Shown: positions 1-8,673, numbered from the stretch's first letter. The stretch is 22,140 bases of DNA from an uncultured Collinsella sp. (GCA_902468045.1 CABQXG010000002.1:1-22140); one strand, 5' to 3'. Numbers and translations: made by a program. Notes: generated by a model from the letters alone, not told the origin.

Positions 1-72
1 GTCCACAGCAAGACCCATGGCGGCCGCAATACAGCACGCCAGCACGATCGATTTGTCGAAAAGCCTGTTCAT
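1..72 (-). CDS. N-terminus of a membrane/exported protein (partial)
   Basis: On the minus strand an ATG at 72-70 opens a frame that runs off the window edge after 24 codons. The visible peptide begins MNRLFDKSIVLACCIAAAMG: a short basic start, then a hydrophobic alanine- and cysteine-rich stretch, as in a signal peptide or first membrane helix. No Shine-Dalgarno sequence precedes the ATG. A TACAAT box at 84-79 (minus strand) would put the transcription start at or next to the ATG, so a leaderless mRNA is possible. The function cannot be told from this fragment. It is divergent from the ABC operon that starts at 270. Confidence 0.45.
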   Translation of the reverse strand, partial: MNRLFDKSIVLACCIAAAMGLAVD

Positions 73-269
73 ACGGGTATTGTACGCGAAGCCGCGCGTG
101 GTGGAGGGACCGCCTGCGCAACCGTGACATTCCTCCCACGCGGCAAAGCGGGGACGTCGGCAGGCCGCACGGCCAAGCTCCGCACTCGTGACAAAGCTCA
201 CTGGTGCGCTCCGCTCGCTCCTGCGATGATGCAATCGTACCGGGCCGCAATCAACAGAAGGGCCGCCTC
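73..269. other. Intergenic region between divergent genes
   Basis: This 197-base GC-rich stretch separates the partial minus-strand gene from the ABC exporter operon. It should hold the promoter of the operon, but I see no convincing -35/-10 pair for the plus strand. GTGACA at 188-193 is a possible -35 without a good -10 partner. In-frame codons upstream of 270 exist, back to 204, but they lack family resemblance. Confidence 0.4.
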
Positions 270-1208
270 ATGACAGACATCGTCCACGTCGAAAACCTCG
301 TCAAGCGCTACGACGACCTTATCGCGCTCGACCACTTTAGCCTGAGCATCGCCCCCGGCGAGATCTTTGGCCTGCTGGGCCCCAACGGCTCGGGCAAGAC
401 CACGTCCATCAACTGCATTCTGCAGCTGCTCGCCTACGACAAAGGCACCATCGAGCTGTTCGGCGAGCCCATGACGCCCGCCCGCTACGACCTCAAGCGC
501 CGCATCGGTGTGGTGCCGCAGCAGGTGGCGGTGTTTGACGAGCTTACGGTGCGCGAGAACATCGACTATTTCTGCAGCCTTTACGTCAACGACCGCAAGC
601 GCCGCCGCGCGCTGGTGGACGAGGCGATCGACTTTGTCGGGCTGGGCGACTTTACCAAGTTTCGCCCCGGCAAGCTCTCGGGCGGCCTGGCGCGTCGCCT
701 CAACATCGCCTGCGGTATCGCGCACAAGCCCGAGCTCATCTTCTTTGACGAGCCCACGGTGGCGGTCGACCCGCAGAGCCGCAACGCCATCCTGGAGGGC
801 ATCTGCCGCCTGCGCGACGAGGGCGCCACGGTGGTGTATACCAGCCATTACATGGAGGAAGTCGAGCAGATTTGCAGCCGCATCATGATCATGGACGGCG
901 GACGTGTGCTGGCGCAGGGCACCAATGACGAGCTCAAACGCATGATTCAAATGGGCGAGCGCGTGACTGTCGAGGTCAGCGCCGTAGAGACCGCCACGGT
1001 CGAGCGGCTGCGCGCCCTCGAGCACGTGCTTTCGGTTGAGTTGTCCGGCGGCGAGCTCGTCTGCACCTGCGAAGCGAGCCCGCACAATTTGGTCGACATC
1101 CTCGACACGCTGCGCGCCGCCGATGTGGCGCTCGGCCGCGTGTGGAGCGAGCCACCGACCCTCAACGACGTGTTCCTCGAGATCACCGGCCGCGAGCTGC
1201 GCGACTAG
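270..1208 (+). CDS. ABC-2 type exporter, ATP-binding protein
   Basis: Cytosolic ATPase that powers the two permeases encoded directly downstream. The 312-residue protein carries a full nucleotide-binding domain: Walker A GPNGSGKTT (residues 37-45), Q-loop in VVPQQ (about 81-85), signature LSGGL (136-140), Walker B LIFFDEP (D160, E161) and switch histidine H193. About 90 C-terminal residues form the extra domain usual in drug- and polymer-type ABC-2 ATPases (CcmA/DrrA-like). The signature has leucine where glutamine is usual (LSGGQ), tolerated in some family members. The start at 270 is chosen because the family N-terminus (MTDIVHVENLVKRY) begins there; upstream in-frame codons do not resemble the family. 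The substrate is unknown; a lipid, antibiotic or peptide exporter are all possible. The stop lies 9 bases before the next gene, indicating one operon. Confidence 0.93.
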   Translation: MTDIVHVENLVKRYDDLIALDHFSLSIAPGEIFGLLGPNGSGKTTSINCILQLLAYDKGTIELFGEPMTPARYDLKRRIGVVPQQVAVFDELTVRENIDYFCSLYVNDRKRRRALVDEAIDFVGLGDFTKFRPGKLSGGLARRLNIACGIAHKPELIFFDEPTVAVDPQSRNAILEGICRLRDEGATVVYTSHYMEEVEQICSRIMIMDGGRVLAQGTNDELKRMIQMGERVTVEVSAVETATVERLRALEHVLSVELSGGELVCTCEASPHNLVDILDTLRAADVALGRVWSEPPTLNDVFLEITGRELRD

Positions 1209-1217
1209 GGGGCGGCC

Positions 1218-2405
1218 ATGTTCAACACCATCATCACTACGGTCAAGACGCTGCTGCGCCGGCCGAGCACGTGGGTCTGGGGCGCTCTCTTTCCCATCGC
1301 ACTTTCCACGATGTTCATGTTTATGTTTGCGAATCTGAGCTCCGACGGCACGGTCGACCCGGTGCCGGTGGCCGTCGTAGCGGATGAGACCTGGGACGCC
1401 TCGACCTTTAAGGACGTGGCGACGTCGCTTGCCAAGGAAGGCGACGACCAGCTGCTCGAGATCCACGAGTGCGACGACGCAGCCGATGCGAACCGTGCGC
1501 TTAAGGCCGGCAAGGTCGCGGGCATCTATACGGTCGACGACGCAGGCGCACCCAAGCTCACACTGCTATCGAGCTACGACAGCTCGCGCGCATCATCGGT
1601 GCTCACCGATCGCAGCATCCTGGAGACGGTGGCAAGCTCGTATACACAAAATGCCGAGCTCATGTTCCAGATTGCCCAGGACAACCCGGCGGCACTCGCC
1701 GACCCCGAGGCGGTTGCGCGCGCCCTGTCGCTCGAGGGCGGCACCCGTCGCGTGAGCCTTACGCGCACCACGCCCGACGGCACGGTCATCTACTATTACG
1801 CGCTTTTTGGCCTGGTCGCGATGATGTCTGCCGAGTTTGCCGCCTTGAGTGTCGTCGATTTGCAGCCCAATCTGTCGGGCCTTGGCGCGCGTCGCTGCGT
1901 GGGCGGTCTTTCCAAGACGGCGTCGCTGGCCGGCATCTTTGTCGGCTCGTGGCTGGTTTCCTTCGCCTCGATGGCGATCGCAATCGGCTACGTGCGCCTG
2001 GTCGTGGGTGTCGACTTTGGCGGGCGCGAGGGGCTGTGCCTCGTCGGCGGCGCCGCTTCCGCGCTTGCCGCCACGGGCCTGGGACTCTTTGTGGGCACGC
2101 TTCCCGTTAAGGGCGGCAAGGCGTCCAAGTCCGGCATCCTCACGGGCTTTGCTACCACGTGCGCCCTGTTCGCTGGCCTCTACGGCGAGCCGGCGATGGC
2201 GCTTGCCGACGACGTCGCCCGCGCCTGCCCGGCCGAGTGCTGGCTCAATCCCGTCAAGCTTATCTGCGACATGTTCAACCGCCTGTATTTCTTTGAGGAC
2301 CTGGGACCTTTTGCCGTTCGCGCCGGCGCGCTGGTCCTTATGGCGCTGCTGTTCGTTGCCGCCGCCACGCTGATCTTTGGAAGGAGCCGCTATGAGCACC
2401 TTTAA
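1218..2405 (+). CDS. ABC-2 type exporter, permease subunit 1
   Basis: 395-residue membrane subunit of the exporter. One membrane helix lies near the N-terminus (about 18-38). A 150-residue soluble, probably extracellular domain follows, then five helices (about 191-212, 236-265, 272-295, 306-325, 367-388). This one-plus-five layout with a large loop after the first helix is that of the ABC2_membrane_3/YhgE-like permeases. The G-rich stretch at 1207-1212 just before the ATG can act as ribosome binding site. The gene overlaps the next permease by 14 bases, so translation is probably coupled and the two permeases likely form a heterodimer with the ATPase encoded at 270-1208. Confidence 0.88.
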   Translation: MFNTIITTVKTLLRRPSTWVWGALFPIALSTMFMFMFANLSSDGTVDPVPVAVVADETWDASTFKDVATSLAKEGDDQLLEIHECDDAADANRALKAGKVAGIYTVDDAGAPKLTLLSSYDSSRASSVLTDRSILETVASSYTQNAELMFQIAQDNPAALADPEAVARALSLEGGTRRVSLTRTTPDGTVIYYYALFGLVAMMSAEFAALSVVDLQPNLSGLGARRCVGGLSKTASLAGIFVGSWLVSFASMAIAIGYVRLVVGVDFGGREGLCLVGGAASALAATGLGLFVGTLPVKGGKASKSGILTGFATTCALFAGLYGEPAMALADDVARACPAECWLNPVKLICDMFNRLYFFEDLGPFAVRAGALVLMALLFVAAATLIFGRSRYEHL

Positions 2406-3597
2406 GACCGCGCTTCGCATGGCGCTGGCACACCCGTTCTACCTGCTCATCTATACGGTGTTCATCTCGCTCATGGGCGTATTCATTGCGGCCTCGGTGA
2501 GCTGGAACTCGTCGCAGCTTACCGAGTACGAGCCCTACGACACCAACGTGATCGTGATCGACCGCGACAATAGCGACCTTTCGAGGGCACTCACCAAGCA
2601 CCTGGGCTCGCGCTTTGAGCTGGTCACGGGCATCGGCGACGATACGTACGATCTTGCGGACGCGCTCTCCAAGAGCAATAGTGCCAAGGGTAGCGCCGAC
2701 TGCGTGTTCTTTATCCCGGAGGGGTTTGAGGACGACCTTGTTGCAGCCGCCCGCGCGGGGGAGTCCCTGCCCAAGCTCGATGTGACCTACGGTGCCGGCA
2801 CCATGGCGGCGGCGCTGTCGTCTGCCGAGGCCTCGCGCTGGATCTCGCTCGCGGGCGCTGCGGCCGCGCTTGAGCCCGCTGCCTCCAACGGCGACGTAGC
2901 CAAGGCCGCCGAGCATGCCGCTGCAAAGCGCGCGGAGGTCCAGATCGAGCGGGTCAAGGTCGACTCGGCTGCTGCTGCCACGCTCGAGTCGTATTTCAAC
3001 TTTGGCGCGTACGCGATTATCTCGTCGGTCATCGTGTCGGTGGGGCTGGTGTTCTCGGGCATGAACGAGCCCGAGCGCGTGCGTCGTATGGATGCCGGCC
3101 CAATCTCCGAGCGCCAGCGTTCGCTTGCCGTGTTTGCGGCCGCCGCCGTGCTCACCGTCTGTATCTGGTTTGTGTCGAGCATGCTGGGCGTCGTGGGCTT
3201 TGCCGGCGCGGTTGCCGAGGTCGGCGTGGGCCGCGTGTGTCTGGCGCTGGCGGCGACGTTTGCCCTGGCATGCACGCCACTGGCCGTTGGCTTTGCGCTG
3301 TCGAGCCTGGGTGCGCGCGAGGAGTTGCTCAACGGTGTGGGCAACCTGCTTGGCATGCTCATGACGTTTTTGGGCGGCGCCTGGATGCCGCTGTCGCTCA
3401 TGGGCTCGGCCGTGCAGACCGTGGCGCACTTTGTGCCGACGTATTGGGTGAACGACGCGATCGGCAAGGCGCTCGCCTCGGACCTGACGTCTGCCGTGCT
3501 GTGCGACATCGCCTGCGACCTAGGCGTCACCGTGCTCTTCGCCGCAGCCATCGCCGCCGTAGGCCTAGCCCTCACCCACGCCAAATCCCACGCCTAG
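2392..3597 (+). CDS. ABC-2 type exporter, permease subunit 2
   Basis: 401-residue partner of the preceding permease with the same layout: a first helix at about 16-36, a soluble loop of about 160 residues, and further hydrophobic helices to the C-terminus. It ends in a short polar tail. The start is the ATG at 2392, preceded at good spacing by AAGGAG (2381-2386); a TTG further upstream in frame would ignore that site. The gene starts inside the end of permease 1, so all three genes of the exporter form a tight operon. The stop is followed at once by a repeat-rich non-coding block, with no classical terminator that I can see. The substrate cannot be inferred. Confidence 0.88.
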   Translation: MSTFKTALRMALAHPFYLLIYTVFISLMGVFIAASVSWNSSQLTEYEPYDTNVIVIDRDNSDLSRALTKHLGSRFELVTGIGDDTYDLADALSKSNSAKGSADCVFFIPEGFEDDLVAAARAGESLPKLDVTYGAGTMAAALSSAEASRWISLAGAAAALEPAASNGDVAKAAEHAAAKRAEVQIERVKVDSAAAATLESYFNFGAYAIISSVIVSVGLVFSGMNEPERVRRMDAGPISERQRSLAVFAAAAVLTVCIWFVSSMLGVVGFAGAVAEVGVGRVCLALAATFALACTPLAVGFALSSLGAREELLNGVGNLLGMLMTFLGGAWMPLSLMGSAVQTVAHFVPTYWVNDAIGKALASDLTSAVLCDIACDLGVTVLFAAAIAAVGLALTHAKSHA

Positions 3598-3617
3598 CCA
3601 CCTAGTCATCGGGTACT

Positions 3618-3690
3618 CATTGGGGACAGACTTAAACGACCAAGAGTGGTCATTGGGGACAGACTTAAACGACTAGTCATTGGGGACAGT
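3618..3690 (+). repeat. Tandem copies of a GGGGAC-type short repeat
   Basis: Two identical 23-base copies, CATTGGGGACAGACTT followed by AAACGAC, lie at 3618-3640 and 3651-3673. A third, truncated copy (CATTGGGGACAG) lies at 3678-3689. Starts are 33 and 27 bases apart. The unit is the reverse-orientation relative of the element seen at 3799-3829, 7313-7338 and 15733-15761. The full unit reads TAGTCATTGGGGAC, three variable bases, then CTTAAAyGACTA, so its ends (TAGTC/GACTA) are complementary. No gene overlaps this stretch. Confidence 0.8.
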
Positions 3691-3736
3691 CTTTGCCGAA
3701 CCGCCGGCTTGCCGGCCGGGTTGCCAAGGACTGTCC
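3684..3736. repeat. Composite palindromic intergenic element
   Basis: GGACAGTC at 3684-3691 is exactly complementary to GACTGTCC at 3729-3736. Pairing continues inward for four more positions, one of them a G-T wobble. The enclosed sequence holds a second palindrome, GCCGGCTTGCCGGC (3703-3716). RNA from either strand would fold into a long hairpin. It lies between two operons on the same strand and could slow or end transcription from the upstream exporter genes, but there is no T-run, so I class it as a repeat rather than a terminator. Confidence 0.6.
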
Positions 3737-3759
3737 TCAGCTGCCGGCAGAAAGGGAAC

Positions 3760-3829
3760 GTCCCTAACTGCCGGGTGGCGAAAGAGTGTCCCTAACAGCT
3801 AGTCATTTAAGAACGTCCCCAATGACTAG
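3760..3829. repeat. GTCCC-type repeats, including a 9-bp inverted repeat
   Basis: GTCCCTAACTGCCGG at 3760-3774 recurs exactly at 19614-19628. At 3799-3829 CTAGTCATT and AATGACTAG are perfect inverted arms around 13 bases (TAAGAACGTCCCC). Close relatives of this second unit lie at 7313-7338 and 15733-15761. The rest of the non-coding stretch up to 3922 holds a possible -10 box (TACTAT, 3876-3881) for the next operon without a clear -35. Confidence 0.75.
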
Positions 3830-3922
3830 TCTGAAATAAAATCCAGGCCTCGCTCCAAAATAGTTCGCCATGGTTTACTATTACGCTCATAAAGTAGTAC
3901 GAGGCTAACAACGGGGGATACC

Positions 3923-4636
3923 ATGGCAACGCAGGAAACCTATGTCCAGGTTAAGGATCTCAAAAAGCACTACGGCGACGGTGATGCGCGCCTGACGGTG
4001 CTCGACGGCATCGACACGTCCATCAATCGCGGCGAGATCTGCGTCATGCTGGGGCCCTCGGGCTCGGGCAAGTCGACGTTTCTTAACCTGATCGGTGGCC
4101 TGGAGGATGCCGACGCCGGCTCCATCATGGTGGACGGCTGCGACCTCACGGTGCTCAAGCCCGCCGACCTGGGTGAGTACCGCCGCCGCGAGCTGGGCTT
4201 TGTCTTTCAGTTCTACAACCTGGTGCCCGACCTCACCATCAAGGAAAACATCGAGGTCACGGCGCACCTGTCCAAAAACCCGCTCAATGTCGACGACCTG
4301 CTGCGTTCGCTGGGCCTCTACGAGCACCGCAACAAGTTCCCGCGTCAGGTTTCGGGCGGCCAACAGCAGCGCTGCGCCATCGGCCGTGCGCTCGTCAAGA
4401 ACCCGGGTCTGTTGCTGTGCGACGAGCCCACCGGCGCGCTCGACTACAAGACGTCCAAGGAAATCCTGCAGCTCATGGAGGATGTCAATCACGAGTACGG
4501 CTGCACCATCATCATCGTCACGCACAACGCCGCCATCGCCCGCATGGCCAACCGCGTGCTGCGCCTGCGCGACGGACGCATCGTCGAGGATGAGCTCAAC
4601 GAGTCGCCCGTCGCGGCCGCCGAGCTCGATTGGTAG
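3923..4636 (+). CDS. ABC transporter ATP-binding protein, MacB/LolD type
   Basis: 237-residue ATPase partner of the FtsX-type permease encoded next. Motifs are complete: Walker [10 protein letters not shown] (44-52), Q-loop glutamine in [13 protein letters not shown] (Q96), signature VSGGQQQR (143-150), Walker B LLLCDEP (D167, E168), a D-loop GALD and switch histidine H201. The [18 protein letters not shown] pattern is typical of the LolD/MacB/FtsE clade, whose members act by mechanotransmission on membrane or extracellular substrates rather than by classic transport. The ATG at 3923 has a G-rich ribosome binding site (GGGGG at 3913-3917). The stop is 8 bases before the permease start, so the pair is one operon. 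Confidence 0.93.
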   Translation: MATQETYVQVKDLKKHYGDGDARLTVLDGIDTSINRGEICVMLGPSGSGKSTFLNLIGGLEDADAGSIMVDGCDLTVLKPADLGEYRRRELGFVFQFYNLVPDLTIKENIEVTAHLSKNPLNVDDLLRSLGLYEHRNKFPRQVSGGQQQRCAIGRALVKNPGLLLCDEPTGALDYKTSKEILQLMEDVNHEYGCTIIIVTHNAAIARMANRVLRLRDGRIVEDELNESPVAAAELDW

Positions 4637-4644
4637 GCGGCGCC

Positions 4645-7338
4645 ATGACACCTCTCGCAAAACGTCTCCCGCGCGAGCTGCGCCGCAATATCGGCAAGTA
4701 CCTGGGCATCTTTCTTCTTATGTGCGGAAGCATCGCTCTCACCTCGGGATTTTTGCTCGCAGCGCATTCCATCGGCTGCCTTATCGATGACATGCGCGAT
4801 GCGTACGCGATTGAGGACGGCCGCGTGACCACCTCCTTCGAGGCTACCGACGATCAACTCAAGGCCGCCGAGGATGCAGCCGGCGACGTCGGCGGCGTCA
4901 CGCTCTACAAGAATTTCTCCATCGACGCCATCATCAAAAAGACCGCCGGCGACGACGGCACCAAGCGCACGCTGCGCACCTATGCGCACCGCGCTAAGGT
5001 GGACATTGCGTCCTACTGTGAGGGCAAGGAACCCAAGGCGGATGACGAGGTGGCCATCGACCGTGTCTTTGCCACCAATAACAACCTGTCCGTGGGCGAT
5101 AAAGTCGAGCTCGAGGGTCGCACCTACACCATTTGCGGCATCATGACCCAGCCCGATAGTCAGGCGCTGTTCCTCAACAATTCGGACTTTACGGTGAACA
5201 CCATCACGTACGGCGTGGCCGAGGTCACCGATGGCGGCTTTGCCGCGCTCGAAGATGCCGGCGGCGCACCCGCCTACACCTACTCCTTCACCTTTACCGA
5301 TCGCGACCTCCCCACCGCGGACCGCATCGACGCCGAGCAAGATATGGTCGAGGCACTGACCGACGCCGATGCGCGCGTGGACGATCTGACCGACGCCGAT
5401 TCCAATCAGGGCATTGGCTATGCGCGCGATGACGTGGACGGCGACTCCATGATGTGGATGACGCTGCTCGACATCATCATCGTGATCATGGCGTTCGTCT
5501 TTGTGGTCCTTACCGACGCCACCATCGAGGAGGAGAGCGCCATCATCGGCACGCTGCTCGCCAGCGGTTATCGCCGTCGCGAGATCGTGCTGCACTACCT
5601 GGCACTTCCCGCCATCGTGGGCGTGGTCGCGGCGCTTTTGGGCACTGCGCTCGGCGTTGTGTTCTTTACCGAGCCCATGCGCAGCCTCTATTACGGTTCG
5701 TACAGCCTGCCGCCCTTCCAGGTGTACTGGAGCTGGGAGATCTTTGTGAAGTGCGCCGTGGTTCCCGCCGCCGCGCTCATCCTCATCACGCTGGTGGGCC
5801 TGTTTCGCAAAATGGGCAAGACGCCGTTGCAGTTCCTTCGTCACGAGGCGAGCGGCAAATCGGGCACCAAGCGCGGTATGCAACTGCCGGAGCGCATGGG
5901 TTTTGTTTCCCGCTTCCGCCTGCGTATCTTTCTGCGCAACCTGGGCAACTTTGCCACGCTCTTTGTGGGCATTGCGTTTGCCTCGCTGCTGCTGCTCTTT
6001 GGCCTGGCGATTCTGCCCACGATGACGCACTACGCGGACAACCTCGAGACAAGCCTGGTCGCCGAGCACCAGTACACGCTCAAGGCGCCGCTGGAGCTTG
6101 AGGGCACCGCCGAGGAACGTGAGCAGTGGTCGGCACTCGAGCGCTTGCAGTCGGTGGACGGCGCGCTGCTTTCCGCCGCTCAGGATGCCGATGACGAGCT
6201 TGACGACGCGGCCGATGCGGCGCAGGCGGCAGCCGATGCCGCGACCGCATCTCCGTCTGCCGAGAGCCTGACCGCAGCGCAGGATGCGCTTGCCAAGGTC
6301 CAGGACAAGAAGGATGCGCTTTATGCGCGCCTCGATGACCTTGCCGACGCTCTCGGCTGCGACCGCGATGAGACTATCGACCTGATTGACAAGGCCTCTA
6401 AGATCGACACTGACAACGACGATATCCACCCGGTCAATACGACCGATAACGGCGCGGGCGCAATCGCACAGGCCGAGAAATACGCCGTTTACCAGCTGCA
6501 ATACGACCGCGGCGATGGTAATGGCGAGGAGACGATTTCTGTCTACGGCATCTCGCCCGATTCGCGCTACTGGAAAGGGCTGGACGTCGGCGACGGACGC
6601 GTCGTCTTTGGCGGTGGCTTGCTCGACAAGTTTGGCTGGAGCGAGGGCCAGAAGGTCACGCTCAGCGACAAGTACGAGGGCAAGAATTATTCCTTTGAGT
6701 ACGTGGGCAAGGACTGCGTTTGGGGCTCTAAGTCGGATATGAATGTCTATATGAGCATCGACGACTTTAACGAGCTGTTCGGCAACGACGCCGCCTACTT
6801 TAACGGCTATGTGAGCGACGAGAAGCTCAACCTCGATGCTCGTTACTTTGCCGGCGACACCACGCCCGACGACATGCGCGCCGTGGGCGACCAGTTCATC
6901 GGCATGATGAGCAAAATGATCGGCATGATGGTTGGACTTGCGGTGTTCATCTTCCTGCTGTTTATGTACCTGCTGACCAAGGCTGTGATCGACCACAGCG
7001 CCCGTTCGATCAGCTACATGAAAGTCTTTGGCTATCGCGATGGCGAGATCTCGCATCTGTACATCCGCTCGATCACGCTGTGCGTGGCGGCGTCGCTCGT
7101 GCTGAGCCTGCCGATCATTATTGGCTCGCTCACGGCCATCTTCCGTTCGATGCTGCTCGCCTACAACGGCAATATCGAGATCTACGTGCCCGCTTGGTCC
7201 ATGGCGGCGTGCGCAGGAATCGGCTTTGCGACCTACCTGGTCGTGGCACTGCTGCACACGCGCTCCATCAAACGTGTGGGCCTGGCCGAGGCGCTCAAAG
7301 TCCAAGAGAAGTCGTTTAAGAACGTCCCCAATGACTAG
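4645..7338 (+). CDS. FtsX-family ABC transporter permease, very large
   Basis: 897-residue permease paired with the MacB/LolD-type ATPase just upstream. A first helix (about 19-43) is followed by about 220 residues outside the membrane. Then come three helices with an FtsX-type segment (IIGTLLASGYRRREIVLHY, about 298-316) and a fourth helix near 433-455. A second extracellular region of about 300 residues follows, then three C-terminal helices. The second region begins with an Ala/Asp-rich, probably coiled-coil part (about 485-570). The duplicated FtsX arrangement resembles permeases of lipoprotein, peptide or antimicrobial-resistance systems; the substrate is unknown. The start is ATG 4645; a TTG at 4630 in frame precedes the stop of the upstream gene and is less likely. 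The last nine codons and the stop lie in a copy of the dispersed GTCCCC repeat. Confidence 0.88.
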   Translation: MTPLAKRLPRELRRNIGKYLGIFLLMCGSIALTSGFLLAAHSIGCLIDDMRDAYAIEDGRVTTSFEATDDQLKAAEDAAGDVGGVTLYKNFSIDAIIKKTAGDDGTKRTLRTYAHRAKVDIASYCEGKEPKADDEVAIDRVFATNNNLSVGDKVELEGRTYTICGIMTQPDSQALFLNNSDFTVNTITYGVAEVTDGGFAALEDAGGAPAYTYSFTFTDRDLPTADRIDAEQDMVEALTDADARVDDLTDADSNQGIGYARDDVDGDSMMWMTLLDIIIVIMAFVFVVLTDATIEEESAIIGTLLASGYRRREIVLHYLALPAIVGVVAALLGTALGVVFFTEPMRSLYYGSYSLPPFQVYWSWEIFVKCAVVPAAALILITLVGLFRKMGKTPLQFLRHEASGKSGTKRGMQLPERMGFVSRFRLRIFLRNLGNFATLFVGIAFASLLLLFGLAILPTMTHYADNLETSLVAEHQYTLKAPLELEGTAEEREQWSALERLQSVDGALLSAAQDADDELDDAADAAQAAADAATASPSAESLTAAQDALAKVQDKKDALYARLDDLADALGCDRDETIDLIDKASKIDTDNDDIHPVNTTDNGAGAIAQAEKYAVYQLQYDRGDGNGEETISVYGISPDSRYWKGLDVGDGRVVFGGGLLDKFGWSEGQKVTLSDKYEGKNYSFEYVGKDCVWGSKSDMNVYMSIDDFNELFGNDAAYFNGYVSDEKLNLDARYFAGDTTPDDMRAVGDQFIGMMSKMIGMMVGLAVFIFLLFMYLLTKAVIDHSARSISYMKVFGYRDGEISHLYIRSITLCVAASLVLSLPIIIGSLTAIFRSMLLAYNGNIEIYVPAWSMAACAGIGFATYLVVALLHTRSIKRVGLAEALKVQEKSFKNVPND
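7313..7338 (+). repeat. GTCCCC repeat copy forming the 3' end of the permease gene
   Basis: TTTAAGAACGTCCCCAATGA followed by CTAG matches the repeat at 3801-3829 base for base; one position just upstream differs (TCG against TCA). In the permease frame it encodes SFKNVPND and supplies the TAG stop codon, so the repeat has become coding. Confidence 0.75.
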
Positions 7339-7347
7339 GTTCCGTAC

Positions 7348-7378
7348 TTGACTTTAACTCTGCTTTAACTGGTACCAT
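7348..7378 (+). promoter_or_regulatory. Probable promoter of the DUF362 gene
   Basis: TTGACT (7348-7353) and TACCAT (7373-7378) are spaced by 19 bases, longer than the ideal 17. The region is AT-richer than its surroundings and lies between the permease stop and the gene at 7421, giving a leader of about 35 bases that contains the ribosome binding site GAGGGGA (7407-7413). Confidence 0.45.
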
Positions 7379-7420
7379 CCTCTATGTCTGTAACGCCATA
7401 TAGACCGAGGGGATAGATCT

Positions 7421-8626
7421 ATGACCGCAACTGCACCCGCAGCACCCGCTAAGGTGTACTTCACCAACCTGCGCACGCATGCTCGCGAGAGCCAGCTCGA
7501 CAAGCTCAAGCGCCTCATCCGTCACGCCGGAATTGAGCAGATCGACTTTGAGAACAAGTTCGTCGCTATCAAGATTCACTTTGGCGAGCTGGGCAACCTG
7601 AGCTTTTTGCGTCCCAACTACGCCCGCGCCGTCGCGGATGTCGTGAAGGAGCTGGGTGGCAAGCCCTTCCTCACCGACTGCAACACGCTCTATGTGGGTA
7701 GCCGCAAAAACGCGCTCGAGCACATTGATACCGCCTACCAGAACGGCTTTACCCCGTATGCCACGGGTTGCCAGATCATCATCGCCGACGGCCTCAAGGG
7801 CACCGACGAGGCGCTCGTCCCGGTTGAGGGCGGCGAGTATGTGCACGAGGCCAAGATCGGTCAGGCGCTCATGGACGCCGATATCGTGATCAGCCTCACC
7901 CACTTTAAGGGCCATGAGCAGGCCGGTTTTGGCGGCGCCATGAAGAACCTGGGCATGGGAGGCGGCAGCCGTGCCGGAAAGATGGAGCAGCATGCCGCCG
8001 GCAAGCCGAACGTCGCGACCGAGCACTGCGTTGGCTGCCATGCCTGCGAAAAGATCTGCGCGCACAACGCTGTCTCGTTCGACGGCACCCGCGAGCGCGA
8101 GCTTGCCAGCGGCGCTACTCGCACGGTGCACGTGGCTGCCATCGACCACGATCGCTGCGTGGGCTGCGGACGCTGCATTGCGGCATGCAACCAGGACTGC
8201 ATCAAGCCCGGTTATGAGGCCGCGGCCGACGTGCTCAACTGCAAGATCGCCGAGTACACCAAGGCCGTCGTCGACGGCCGCCCGAGCTTCCACATCTCGC
8301 TTGCCATGGACATCAGTCCCAACTGCGACTGCCATCCCGAAAACGATACGCCTATCGTCAACGATATCGGCATGTTCGCGAGCTTCGACCCGGTCGCCAT
8401 CGACCAGGCCTGCGCCGTCGCCGTCATGGCGTCCGAGCCGCTGCCCAACACCGAGCTCACCGATAGCGCGGCCAAGATGGAGCACAACCACGAGCATCTG
8501 GAGGGCGAGCAGGCCAAGGATCCCTTCTGCATCACGCATCCCGACACCGACTGGCGCGTGTGCATCGCGCACGCCGAGAAGATCGGCCTGGGCACGAGCA
8601 AGTACGAGCTCATCGAGGTCAAGTAG
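7421..8626 (+). CDS. DUF362 domain protein with two 4Fe-4S clusters
   Basis: 401-residue cytosolic iron-sulfur protein. The first 200 residues match the DUF362 family, for example in KFVAIKIHFGE and the SLTHFKGHEQAGFGGAMKN segment. A bacterial ferredoxin domain follows with two CxxCxxCxxxC clusters: C203/206/209/213 and C246/249/252/256. The C-terminal part returns to the DUF362 fold (DISPNCDCHPENDTPIVNDI). DUF362 proteins are often found in anaerobes and are thought to act in electron transfer or as reductase-like proteins; no reaction is established. The ATG at 7421 has the ribosome binding site GAGGGGA with 7-base spacing. It is monocistronic, with its own promoter and a strong terminator. 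Confidence 0.93.
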   Translation: MTATAPAAPAKVYFTNLRTHARESQLDKLKRLIRHAGIEQIDFENKFVAIKIHFGELGNLSFLRPNYARAVADVVKELGGKPFLTDCNTLYVGSRKNALEHIDTAYQNGFTPYATGCQIIIADGLKGTDEALVPVEGGEYVHEAKIGQALMDADIVISLTHFKGHEQAGFGGAMKNLGMGGGSRAGKMEQHAAGKPNVATEHCVGCHACEKICAHNAVSFDGTRERELASGATRTVHVAAIDHDRCVGCGRCIAACNQDCIKPGYEAAADVLNCKIAEYTKAVVDGRPSFHISLAMDISPNCDCHPENDTPIVNDIGMFASFDPVAIDQACAVAVMASEPLPNTELTDSAAKMEHNHEHLEGEQAKDPFCITHPDTDWRVCIAHAEKIGLGTSKYELIEVK

Positions 8627-8673
8627 CACCTAGCTATTGGACAAAATAAGCGCCTTTGTAGCGTAAGCTGAGC

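Noticed and set aside
3618..3690. Possible short CRISPR array
   Set aside because: Only two full copies and one partial, spacers of about 4-10 bases, no cas genes; the same unit is dispersed elsewhere singly.
4489..7305. Very long open frame on the minus strand opposite the FtsX-type permease (over 900 codons)
   Set aside because: It mirrors the third-position GC bias of the real gene, has histidine/arginine/valine-rich low-sense composition and no family motif.
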